Below, piece after piece: positions 1 through 10,708 of a stretch of DNA of 64,000 nt. A program made the translations under genes and the position numbers. Origin of the DNA: Agroathelia rolfsii (taxonomy: Eukaryota > Basidiomycota > Agaricomycetes > Amylocorticiales > Amylocorticiaceae); assembly GCA_018343915.1 (NCBI GenBank), contig JABRWF010000001.1, positions 2,418,001 through 2,482,000 on the forward strand. The letters are read 5' to 3'. Position 1 is the stretch's first letter. Every line of letters begins with the position of its first letter. A model generated the notes under the pieces. The model had not been told where the DNA came from and did no database searches. It saw nothing but the letters and a program-made list of their open reading frames with translations.

Positions 1-1417
1 CTAGACATGAAGCCTGCTAATATAATGCGTTCCTCAGTGGCCCGAAACATTTAACAACGTCTTCGGTCGCACAGTGAATCCTTTCAATCGATCGCTTACC
101 AGTGGCGGATCATCCGGAGGAGAGGGCGCTCTTATCGCCCTGAATGGTAGTCCACTGGGCGTTGGTTCTGATGTTGGAGGTAGTGTGCGGATCCCATCGT
201 CGTTCAATGGCCTTTACGGGTATGTGTCTCAGTTGTATATTTAATATCCTACTAAGATCCTGTAATTAGGTTACGCCCATCTTATGGTCGCATTCCATAT
301 GCTGGTTCAATGAATTCACTTCTGGGACAGGAATCCATTCCTTCGGTACTCGGACCTATGTCCCACAGCATTGGAGGGGTCAAGGAGTTTATGAAGGCTG
401 TTCTGGCCCAGAAGCCATGGCTTTTGGATCCCCTCTGCGTGAGAAAGAGTTGGGATGAAGACGCTTATCGTCTTAGCGAACATGGCCACGGAAACAAACT
501 ATGCTTTGGAATATATTGGAGTGATGGCGTTAGATATCCGCATCCGCCCATACTCAGGGCCCTGGCAGAGACTCAAAAAGCTCTGATTGCGGCTGGTCAC
601 ACAGTCGTTAACTGGGAGCCCCCGATCCATCTTCATGGACAAATATGTGAAAGCGCTGTATGTTTATACACTCCCATTACGATTCAAGTGGCTTGACTTG
701 ACGTGTCTATTGCAGGGGGCCATTTGGGATGCTGGCGCATTGCAAGATTATTTAGCGACGACGGCGCCCACCAAAGAGCCTATCATTGAGACCATGGCTA
801 TTGAAGCCGCTGACTTATCGGATGAGACCGCTGACTTCCGCCCCTCCGAGAAAAACGTAACCGCTTATGAACTCTGGCAGTTGCATCGAATCAAAGCAGA
901 ACACAGGCAGCACTATCTTGACCTGTTGAATGATTCTGTCAAGATAACTGGGACAGGTAGACCTATAGATGCAATCATCAGTCCAGTTGCACCATACCCA
1001 GCGCCTCCACACGGTATGAATAGGTAGGACCTTCAGCGTATAACTCTTTATCAGAAGTCTAATTGCGTACAGAAACGTCAATTATACTGTGCTGTGGAAT
1101 GTTCTCGATTATGCTGCATGCACGTTCCCTGTCATCCATGTCGATCAACATTTAGATGCCAAGCAACCACGACAAGAATTCTATGGCGATGTCGATAAGG
1201 CACATTACGAGTTCTGTAAGTAAATGAAGTCTACACAGCTTACCAATATAATAACAACATTTACCCAGACAATCCAAAGAGATTTGAGAATGCCCCTGTC
1301 GGGTTACAGGTTGTTGGGCGCACGCTTGAAGAGGAAGCAGTAATCGCAATGACAGAGATCGTTGCTCAGGCACTCAAGGAAGTTCCTTTGACAGAGGGGA
1401 AACTTGCGCATAACTGA
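1..1417 (+). CDS. Amidase (acetamidase / fatty-acid-amide-hydrolase-like), 3' part
   Basis: This is an amidase-signature hydrolase that would cleave a carboxamide to the acid and an amine or ammonia. The window opens inside an intron (branch-like gctaat, acceptor cag ending at 37), and the visible exon starts at 38. The signature follows at once: SGGSSGGEG, holding the cis-serine, then GSDVGGSVR, holding the nucleophilic serine. The catalytic lysine must lie in the missing 5' part. Introns fall near 219-270, 646-714, 1025-1070 and 1216-1262. The C-terminus (PVGLQVVGR... to a TGA at 1415-1417) is typical of the family. This end is convergent with the thiolase gene 82 bp downstream. The enzyme class is clear, but the substrate cannot be told from sequence. 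Confidence 0.88.
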
Positions 1418-1499
1418 GATAGTTATGGTGTTTTGAATACGAAACTATTTGTGAAATACAGTGATTACATTAAATAAACAAAACAATTCGAAAATCTAA

Positions 1500-3196
1500 C
1501 TAGCTGCGGAGTTCGTTCACAAAAACACCTACTGCTCCCATACCACTACCGACGCACATACTGGTGCAAAGCAAGCGGCCATCTGTTCTCTTGAGTTGCG
1601 CAAGCCCAGTGACAACTTGACGTGTGCCGGCTGTCGTTAAAATGTAAGTATCAAATACAGCAGGGCAGAGGAGATTACATACTCATGCCCAGAGGATGTG
1701 TGATAGCAATTGAGCCGCCACTTCAAATATCCGGTTAAGCACTACGCTCCAAAGTTGCATAGGCATAGGTACTCACTTGGGATTTATCTTATCAATAGAT
1801 ATGCCTAGCTCTTCAACACAGTAAGCGAACTGTGAAGCAAAAGCTTCATTGATCTGCGAAATATTTTACTCATCAACGTGAAGCATTAGGGACAAAAGAC
1901 AAATTTACTCACTTCCCAAACGTCAATATCTTCTTTCGATAATCCTAACTGTCCGAGGATCTTGGGGATAGCCATTACAGGTGCAATTCCCATGTACCTG
2001 GGTTGTACACCTGAAGAACAAACATTCAAATTGAATTAGACAGCGATCTTTTGCAGCAACTGAGCCAGAAGCTTACCAACAACAGCAGACCCAACCCATT
2101 TTCCTACGATCTCCATTCCTTCCCTTTCTGCTCTTTCCCGAGTTGTCATAATGCATATTGCGGCACCATCCCCAACACCGCTAGCATTTCCCGCAGTCGT
2201 AGATGCCGGTCCCCACTCTGGGAAGCTTGACTTCAGGCTAGCAAGTGATTGCGCTGTGACTCCGGGCCTGATTGTATCGTCCACAGATATGATCTGTCCG
2301 TCGATCTCTATAGGGAGAATCTCATCCGCAAAGATTCCTGCTGTTTGGGCCTTCTCCGCACGGTTATGAGACAGCAAGGCATATTGATCTTGCTTCTCTC
2401 GAGGAATATTGTATGTCTCAGCAACCATTTCCGAAGTCCATCCCATGGGCTAGGTTTTTATGTTAGCAGTGAAGGCATGAACTGAAGATTTAGTAAGATA
2501 CCTGAATACAATCATGAGCATCCGTCTCAGCATCAACAGTAGGCGTGACAACAGGAGTAGGACGAGGACTGCATATACTCAGCCAAAAGCTTAGCATCAC
2601 TAGCAAAATACTTTACATACTTCAAAGACATGCTCTCCACGCCCATGGCGAGACCGAGAGAGATTTCTCCCGACTGTAAGGCATGAGCAATGCTCCGAAT
2701 GGACATTAAACCAGATGAACATAATCTATTGACAGTAGAAATAGGCACATGCGGTGGTACTCCCGCCGCCAAAGCCGCCGCACGAGAGACATATAGCGGT
2801 GAGGGCGGATGACAGGTTCCTGATAAATTGTTCATGCCGAGCTAAACAAAGAGCTATAATAATACTAATGCAAGACAGCGCACCAACAGCGATATCATCT
2901 ATCTGGGCAGGATTGAGACCAGTCTTCTCAAACGTCGCCTGAACGGTTTATTCATTGGCGTCAGATAGTACGCAGATAGATGCAAAGCAGATACTTGCCT
3001 TGAGTAAAGAGTGCAACATGCCATCCACAGGGATATCTTTGAACTGTCCCTTCTTCGCCTTTCCTAACGCAGTACGTTTGGCGAATGTTATGACAACATC
3101 GTTGGGGTTTTTCTTCAAGAGTTCAGAGACTGCTGCAGTAGACGCTGACCGCGTCAGGGAGCGAGTAGATTTGATGGGTAGTCGTGAGGCAAGCAT
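1500..3196 (-). CDS. 3-ketoacyl-CoA thiolase (acetyl-CoA C-acyltransferase)
   Basis: The product performs the last step of fatty-acid beta-oxidation: thiolytic cleavage of 3-ketoacyl-CoA to acetyl-CoA and a shortened acyl-CoA. Visible hallmarks are the acyl-accepting cysteine in NRLCSSGLMS, the INEAFASQFAY block, GGSIAITHPLG with the catalytic histidine, and the C-terminal CVGSGMGAVGVF cysteine block. The coding sequence is split by at least five introns; one near 1634-1687 splits the codon after HPLGM. The start is the ATG at 3194-3196. The N-terminus (MLASRLPIKSTRSLTR...) is basic and Ser/Thr-rich like a mitochondrial presequence. I see no PTS2 nonapeptide and no C-terminal SKL (the end is NELRS). 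The family is the ACAA1/POT1 type by similarity of the core. Function is near certain; location is inferred. Confidence 0.93.
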
Positions 3197-3448
3197 GGTG
3201 GTTGGGGGACAAGCAAAGTCGGCAGGTGACCCACGGGGATCATTATTATGCGGTCATTGGATTAAATGTTTTTGCGAATGACCGTTAAACTGAGTATTGG
3301 AGGACACATGTAAGGATACGGCCGGACCTTGTGGTCCAGAGGCGGGTATACGAATAAATCATGTACGTTAAAAAGCGAGGTGTCGTATGCATCAGCCATA
3401 ATGTCAGTGAATAGGTCTATATGATGCGTAAAATGCATGAAAAAAATT

Positions 3449-3552
3449 CGCTGACAGCAGGATTTGAACCTACGCGGAATAATTCCAAGTGATATTGTGC
3501 AGTCAGGGACTGCAGTTCAAATCACTCGCCTTAACGACTCGGCCATATCAGC
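3449..3552 (-). tRNA. tRNA-Ser(UGA) with 22-nt intron
   Basis: On the minus strand a full class II cloverleaf folds. The 7-bp acceptor is GCTGATA with TGTCAGC, the discriminator is G, the D stem is GCC/GGC, the anticodon stem is AGTGA/TCACT and the T arm is GTAGG-TTCAAAT-CCTGC. The variable arm is long, as expected for serine. The anticodon TGA sits at canonical positions 34-36. A 22-nt intron follows position 37, the standard eukaryotic site. A T run just downstream (minus-strand TTTTTT, plus 3441-3446) is a Pol III terminator. The gene lies between the divergent starts of the thiolase and LSM1. Confidence 0.95.
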
Positions 3553-3718
3553 TTGATAAATTATGAAAATCATCTATATATATCATTAGACGCCCTTCTA
3601 AATATGAATATGCCAAATCGTGAGACATCACTTGAACCGCTTCATTGATACCACTCAGGCTGGCACGTCACTTCCTTACTGCTGCATGTGTTAATATCGC
3701 ATTGAAGCTCGGCCTACC

Positions 3719-4402
3719 ATGGAGTCACTTATTCCATTCACGACATCCGGCTCCCTAGTCGATTGTGTAGACAGTACGTCTACCCATCGTCATTCGACTC
3801 CTCGCTAAGCCGTTCTGGCCTTCGTTGTTGCTCTCTGCCACTCTTTCTAATGCCAACAAATGAATCTTCGATTTCCTCTCGTCCAACACCGTTGGGTCTC
3901 CTCGTTATGGATGGTTAGGAAAGATGCTTGTTGTCCTTCGGGATGGCAGAAAGCTGCAGGGCGTCCTGCGATCGTACGATCAATTTGGTGAGAAATGTTG
4001 CATCGCTATTCATCCCTCGAAAGTTAGGGCCTGATGATGCAGAATAGCCAATCTAGTGCTAGAAGACACAACAGAGCGTATATATCACGGGAATGCCTAT
4101 GCCGAAAGCTTCCATGGAGTTTTCTTGATTCGAGGAGAAAACGTTGTATTACTAGGTGAAATTGTACGGGGTTTTTTGTTATCTCTCGTTTCTCTACCGA
4201 TTTAAACCTTTTGACGTAACTCATCTAACAGGATCTGGATCAGGAAGATGACGTTCCATTGAAGCAATTCGCTTTTGAAGTGCTTCACCCTTATCATCAG
4301 AACGATATAGAAGAGAAAAAAAGGAAGGAGGATTTCAAAGCCAACATCTTGTTTGAGCAGAAAGGGTTCTGCAAAGAAGGCGGAGAAGGCGATGGTTATT
4401 GA
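3719..4402 (+). CDS. LSM1: LSM1: U6-like Sm protein of the cytoplasmic mRNA decay ring
   Basis: LSM1 is the defining subunit of the Lsm1-7 ring, which binds oligoadenylated mRNA 3' ends and promotes decapping with Pat1. The Sm1 motif reads VVLRDGRKLQGVLRSYDQF, followed by ANLVLEDTTERI. The Sm2 motif is FLIRGENVVLLGEIDLD, with the RGENVVLLGEID core very like animal LSM1. A charged C-terminal helix follows (NDIEEKKRKED), as in LSM1 but not in other Lsm proteins. Three introns interrupt the gene: donor after the GTAGAC A codon, one inside QFA, and one after GEI. The ATG at 3719 gives a normal length of about 150 residues, and the stop is TGA at 4400-4402. Confidence 0.93.
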
Positions 4403-4817
4403 TATCTATATTTTAGCAGCTTCTTTCAACTACGCGACGGACATGTTTCTCTTATGTTTCTAAATCTCATAATATTGAGCGGATCCCTGATTCATCCGCC
4501 AATGATTGGGACTTCGCGGCCGAACTTGACTTTTGCGACTATGATTGCCTTCAATATATGTTGACAACATCTCACGAAGCCTTCACTGCCTAACTAAAAT
4601 CAAAACTCGATTGATTTGTCATAAGATTCTTCATAGGAAGACTCCTAAGAAATCCTTAAGCTCATGAAAAAGGGCTAGTGCGTATATCTTCTGAACCAGT
4701 CCCTTCCGCAATCTCAGAAATGCAAAGGCTAGGCCATAATGCTACAATGTCATAATGTTACAAATCCCGCTCCCCCCCCCCCCCAAAAAAAAAAGACCCC
4801 CTAATCCTACGATTAAT
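4403..4817. other. Intergenic, LSM1 / FMO-A 3' ends
   Basis: This 415-bp stretch separates two convergent genes and presumably holds both 3' UTRs. I see no coding signal. It contains a run of 13 C followed by 10 A at 4772-4794. Confidence 0.6.
4772..4794. repeat. C13-A10 homopolymer tract
   Basis: Thirteen C followed by ten A, just after the FMO copy A stop. Confidence 0.9.
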
Positions 4818-7029
4818 TCACAAACGACTCTTTGGCATGTGTTGCAGAGTTTCATCATCGACGAGGCCAAGTAGACGTGCTTGAATTTGTAAACCCTGAA
4901 AACATGGAAGTCAACGAGGATGCTTTTATAGAAATCAAATAGACCCGATTCTGTGCTCATATATACTTACCAATTGCTTTGATAATGCCCGGCCCATGGC
5001 AAAGTCACCTCCTGCGAACCATACCTACGCAGGATTAATCAAGATTAACACCGAAATGTAGAATAAAAGTTTTGACGTACTCCTGGTATGCCTGACGGTC
5101 TGTATAAGTTTACTTCATCTTCCTTGTCAACTTGAAGTTTGCTTAATCTCGAAACAACATCTTCTCCAAATATTGGCTTCAAATCTTCACGAGAGCTGTG
5201 ATACCCGGTCCTGTTCTCGGCGTTAGCAAAGCTTAACAAAAAAACTACTGATTCTTACGCGTATATCACGACATCCACTTCGAGCTTGCTTCCATCGGTG
5301 AAGACAACGCCATCCGGTAGGAATCGAACCAGCTCTACCCCATTCTTGATCTTAACTTTCCCAGAGTCAATGAGGTCTGCAATGCCGACGTCAATCCCTA
5401 GAGACTTGATAAGTAAGTGACGTCCTTTAATAAATCTATAAATCTTACAAAACCCTATTAGAAGAATTCATCAGTGAATGTCAAGAATAAGAAGTGGATG
5501 GACGGACCTCCCCATCTCTCGAAAATTAATAGATGCTGTCCGCTCCCGTCCCTTCCTTGATTTAGTTTTACGCCTTTGTTAATGAGTTTTCTATGTAGAT
5601 CCTCGTCTTTCTTCTCCCTTTCTTCCCTGTCCTCAATAGCCCATTGCCTCTGCAACCCAATTGGATACGCTTGGTATTTGAAATCGGATACCTCGGGATC
5701 CTCCCCCTCCGGAAAAGCCACGGCCATTGCGTCAGCGAGCGTCTTTGCTGAGATCGTGCATGTGGATGATCGCTGGAGTAAAGTCACTTGCTGTGCACCC
5801 CGCATCACGCAGTCCTGTGCAATATCTGCGCCCGTATTGCCGGCACCAACTACGAGGACTCGCTTGCCCTTGTAATATTTCCCACCTTTGAACTTCGAGG
5901 CGTGTAAGACGGATCCGGTGAACAAGGATTCGTCTTCGACAACAGGAATACTCGGAGAGCCCAGGACGCCAGTAGCCACGATGATGTGAGCAGGGCAGAG
6001 AACAATGTCCTTACCGTCGCGACTAACGGTAAGTTTCCATCGTTTTGTTTCGTTATCGAAAGTCGGCTTTATGGAAGACTTGATTGTGGTGTTATTCCAA
6101 ACAATGAGATCCTGCGATTTCGGGAACTGTTCGAGCCAGTCTGCCACTTTATCCCTGGGCGTAAATATAGGCCAGGTTTTTGGGTATGGCTGGAAAAGCA
6201 CTGAAATGTTTGGAGAAAAATAAGCAGAAGGGCCCGGGGGGGGGGGGTTAATAGACAGCTCTTACTGCTATGGTGGGTACGTGGTGTGTGCAAGGCAAGT
6301 GTAGGATATCTAATCCGCCATTGATCGCCCACACGGGGAAGTTTGTCGATGATAATCGTAGGTATGTTCATATTCTTGAGCCTTGCCCCCATGTTGAGTC
6401 CTGTTTGGCCAGCGCCGACTAAAGCAACAATGTAAGATTGAAAACACCACATATACTTTCAATATACCTATGAGCACATATGGATCCGTCTCAATCTTTC
6501 TTCTCCTTTCGTCCCATACCTCCTCCCATGCTAACGTATGCCCCTCGTAGACGCCGCTCTCTGGAGGACTGGGTGGATTTCCTTTGATTTCCTCCATCCG
6601 CATAAAGACAAAAACTGCCTTCCAGGTGCTCTCCGCTTCGTGTTTCCTCAATAGTGCGAACGCTTTCCCATAGAAAGCTGGCGCTTCGAAAGTAAAGCCA
6701 AAGCTTACTCCAGTGCCGCCGATCTTTCCACTCAGTGGAACAAATTCAGGCGTCAGACCTTTGGTGGTTCTATCCAATTGAACATTGGATATACGTGCTT
6801 TTGCAAGGGCCGATTGAGCTGAAGACGCAAGATATTCTCGGATGAGAGCATGGCCATGCAGCGAACGACTCGTCCAAGAGAAGACGAGCGAATCTTTCAA
6901 CCAGCCATCGGGTTGAAATGCACTCACGACATCGTCAACGGTGCTGTTGCATAATGCCCTAGAAAACGATAGCAACCAGTAGTCGGCAATAGACACCGCG
7001 CCATCAAAATCCAAGCGCTGACTCGTCAT
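4818..7029 (-). CDS. Flavin-containing monooxygenase with N-terminal NTF2-like domain, copy A
   Basis: The predicted enzyme is a FAD- and NADPH-dependent class B monooxygenase. Roughly the first 170 residues (MTSQRLDFDG... to ...WDERRRK) form an NTF2/SnoaL-like domain. The FAD Rossmann motif follows (VLIVGAGQTGLNMGAR; GxGxxG). Next come the FMO fingerprint FTGSVLHASKF (FxGxxxHxxxF), the NADPH motif VLVVGAGNTGADIA, and the C-terminal VWFAGGDFAMGRALSK block. The stop is at 4818-4820. Introns include 6206-6268 (with a run of G/C) and one splitting the glycine-rich FAD motif near 6420-6467. Domain order resembles fungal YUCCA-like FMOs, but no substrate can be assigned. The gene is the downstream member of a tandem pair with the gene at 8403-10657. 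Confidence 0.88.
6236..6247. repeat. Homopolymer G tract (12 nt)
   Basis: A run of 12 G on the plus strand lies inside an intron of FMO copy A (poly-C in the transcript). Confidence 0.9.
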
Positions 7030-8402
7030 TGTCCGCTATTGTAGGAGAAATATGGGTGCTGAGGCGAGAGTAACCATCTATATTGGTTATAGAGACATGG
7101 CTTTTATAGAAGGCGCTATGGATAAACCATTCACCACAAATATGCGATACGTCTAGGCATTGGTAGCTTTGAATATAGCCCCACTTGATGATGGGGGAAG
7201 CATGCAATACTCGCGTTACTGATAACGCCAGGTCATTGGATGCTGTTGACCGCTTGGTCTCTGATCCATGAGTCGGAAATGATTCCAAACACAGGCGGTC
7301 CTCCCAAGGACATTCTTAATTTGCTCGGTTCATGAATGCGTGAGCGTTGCTTGCGGACCATGATGGAACGCCATGAAATCGTTATCTATTGGAAGCTGGA
7401 GGAACCTATGTGCCTCAGGCTTATCCCGTCATCTGGCTGACCAAGGGCACTCCCACAGGACGAGTAATTAGTAATTATAGGTTGTGAGAGCTATCGCGCC
7501 AGATACATATCCTGACCGATGACCAAGCTTGTTAAATTGAAGGATGAACTAAGTAATCAAATGCTAATACTAATGAAATTACAATGTCTAAGGCCTCCGT
7601 ACAATCCTGATGTTCTCGTCTCAAACAATATGCCACTTGATTTTTTCGATTTCAGAACACAATTGGCATCTTCCTCTGTGAATTCATACTTAGTCTGGGA
7701 TTTGGGCTTGAAATGAAGAATGTATGTCGGTGTAAAGTTATTATCATAAAAGGTTTAGCCTAATCTCATTTTCAGGCTTCGGCATTCATGTTTCAGCGAC
7801 TGACGAGCCTGAGCAGCAGTCAAGGTAGAAGCACGCCTCGTGACCTAGCAGGGTGTAGTAAGCAGGAATGGAGATAACTTTACTGTGATGCCGGCGGCGT
7901 AAGGTGGTTTACGTTTGGGAGTTGCTCATCATCATAGAATTACGACGACAACACCACCTTAGTTTCACTTATAAACATGCAATACCTGAGTTAGTTATGA
8001 ACAAAGACTCGATCTGGATGCCTCCCCCCCCCCCCCCTATGCTGCTAAGTTGGCTTCAATGAAACTGGTACATTAACGTATCCTTGATAAATTTGCATAG
8101 CCAAATTTCGGATAAAACCAGTAGCTTGATATGGATTTTAAAATGACTGACTTTGTGAAGTGAGTCCACGCATATGTAACCTCAGCGAAGTTTTCTTGCT
8201 TGTCGTGTCGTATAGTATGTTAAGCATCCAATTTGAATCATAGGTATCATCTCTGTCTCAGCTATAATGGCAATAAGCGCTCTGTACGCTAGACTTCATT
8301 CGTAATATCATTCATCTTCTGCATGTTCAAGTGATTCCCATTAGCGTTACAAGCAAATTAAACTACAAAGCCCAATTAAATCCATTAGACACGCCAATCG
8401 AT
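7030..8402. other. Spacer between tandem FMO genes
   Basis: About 1.37 kb between the start of FMO copy A and the end of copy B. It should hold the promoter of copy A (start 7029). Open frames here are short and composition-driven (for example 65 codons at 7519-7716), with no recognisable domain. A run of 14 C lies at 8024-8037. Confidence 0.5.
8024..8037. repeat. Homopolymer C tract (14 nt)
   Basis: Fourteen C in the spacer between the tandem FMO genes. Confidence 0.9.
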
Positions 8403-10657
8403 TCAAAGACGACTTCTCGTGTGCTGGGGGGTAGGCGCTAGAGATTCCTCCGAAATAAGACCAAGTTGATGAGCCTGGATTTGTAAGGCCTGGAAATTAA
8501 TCGTCAAGGCCAAAGAAGCTCCGAATAAATTGCGTAATAGGCTTACAAGTTGCTTTGAGAGCGCTCGACCAAGCGCAAAGTCCCCTCCTGCAAACCATAA
8601 CTATTTACAAGCAAACTTAACGTTAATATCAAACGTAGAAGGCACGAAAAGTAAGAGGAGCGAAATTAATTTAACTCACCCCAGGCTGACCCGATGGTTT
8701 GAACATCCCAACTTCGTCTTCTTCGTTCAATTCTAATTTGTTCGTTCTTGCCATGACGTCTTCTCCGAATGCAAGCCTCAAGTCATCACGAGAGCTATGA
8801 TAGCCCGTCCTAGTTTTGTGCATAAGAAAGTTAGCAACACGAGTAGAGAGTAGATTTGGGGCTCTCTTACGCATATACCACAACATCCGCTGTAAGTTTA
8901 TTTCCATTGGTGAATATTACGCCGTCAGGAACAAAACACTCCAGCTCAACGCCATTTACAACCTTGACACTTCCCGAGTCGATGAGTTCACCGATACCGA
9001 CATCAACCCCTATAACTCTCATGAGTAACGCCGATCACTACAAGCCGGGTATTCAAAAATTATCTCACAGAAACCTGGAGAAAACTCAGTAAATGTGAAT
9101 ATTGGATGCCAGCAAACCAAAACGAACCTCCCCATCTTTCGTAAATCAGTAAATGGTGACCGCTCCCATCCATGCCTTGATTTAATTTAACGCCTTTGTC
9201 GATGAGCTTCTTGAACAGGTCGCTGTCTTTCTTCTCTCTCTTTTCTCGGTCTTCGATACCCCATTGCCTCTGCAGTCCGATCGGATATGCTTGATACTTG
9301 AAATCCGACACCTCAGTATCTTCCCCCTCGGGAAATGTAATATTCATCGCTTCCATGACGCTTTTTATGGAAGTAGTACACGTTGAAGAACGCTGAAGAA
9401 TAGTAACTTCCTGAGCGCCGTGTGTTACGCAATCCTGCGCGATGTCCGCTCCCGTGTTACCGGCACCAACCACGAGCACTCGTTTACCTTTGAAGGGTTC
9501 TGCGCCGTGGAATTGGGATGCGTGGAATACCGATCCCATGAAAAGGGACTCGTCTTTGACAGTGGGGACACGCGGGGAGCCTAATGCACTGGTGGCTACA
9601 ACGATATGGGCAGGGTGGAGAACGACCTCTTCTCCGTCCCGAGTGACAGCAAGGTTCCATCGCCTGGACTTTATGTCATACACTGGTTTTATAGAAGACT
9701 CCAGTGTGGTGTTTGTCCAAACAACTAGGTCCAACGCTTTCGGGAATTGTTCAAGCCAATCTGCCACCTTATCTGTTGGTGTGAAAATCGGCCAAGTTTT
9801 TGGGTATGGCTGGAAAAGCACTAGAGAAGGAAGGTTAAGCTAAACGCCTGAGATACATAACCCGAGGATACATACTACTATGGTGAGTACGAGGCGTGTG
9901 TAATGCAAGCGTAGGGTACCGCATTCGCCATTGATCTCCGACGCGGAGGTGTCTGTCGATGATGAGCGTAGGTACGTTCATATTCTTGAGCCTTGCGCCC
10001 AAGTTGAGCCCATTCTGTCCAGCGCCGACTGTACAAACGATTAGACATAAAATCGATGCTCGTATGCCTTCTCAAGACATTACTTATAAGCACGTAGGGC
10101 TCTGCCTCGATCTGTCTTCTCCTTTCTGCCCACACATCCCTCCAGGCTAACGTATGTCCTCCATAGACACCGCTCTCGGGACTGCTGGGTGGATGTCCTT
10201 TGATCTCATCCATCTGCATGAAGACAAAAACTGCCTTCCAATGGCTTTCTGCTTCGTTCCTTCTCAGGAGTGCATACGCCCTCCCAAGAAAGTCAGGCGC
10301 CTCGAATGAAAATGCAAAGCCGACACCTATGCCACCGATCTTCCCGCCCAGTGGAATGAACTGGGGTGTCAGCCCTCTCGTAGCTGTGTTCAATTGCACA
10401 TTATCCAAATGCGCGTCCACAAGAGTTGTCTGGGCGGACGAAGCAAGGTATTCGCTGATGAAAACATGGCCATGCAAAGAGCGTGGAGTCCACGAAAATA
10501 CAAGTGAGTCTCTCAGCCAGCCATCGGGGTGGAAACAGGCAACAGCCTCGTCCACAGCACCGGAGAATAAGGCTGCAGAAAAGGGAGATAACCATGTTTT
10601 AGCTATTTGAACCGCACCAATACCATCGTAAGAGGCTATTTGCCGCTGGCTAGTCAT
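8403..10657 (-). CDS. Flavin-containing monooxygenase with N-terminal NTF2-like domain, copy B
   Basis: This is a paralogue of the neighbouring FMO with the same domain order and matching intron positions. The NTF2-like region spans about residues 1-190 (MTSQRQIASYDGIGAVQ... to ...WAERRRQIE). It is followed by FAD motif VGAGQNGLNLGARL, fingerprint FMGSVFHASQF, NADPH motif VLVVGAGNTGADIA and VWFAGGDFALGRALSK near the end. The C-terminus is longer and diverged (EESLAPTPQHTRSRL, stop at 8403-8405). Both copies keep all cofactor motifs, so both look functional. A TATA-like element lies about 45 bp upstream of the ATG at 10655-10657. The reaction should be NADPH-dependent oxygenation of a small molecule; the substrate is unknown. 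Confidence 0.88.
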
Positions 10658-10699
10658 AATCGTGGTTGGGCGGTGCTGCTAGGACAGTATGACTACTAC

Positions 10700-10708
10700 C
10701 TTTATAGG
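10700..10708 (-). promoter_or_regulatory. TATA-like box of FMO copy B
   Basis: The minus strand reads CCCTATAAAGG about 45 bp upstream of the FMO copy B start codon, a good TATA consensus at a plausible distance. Confidence 0.5.
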
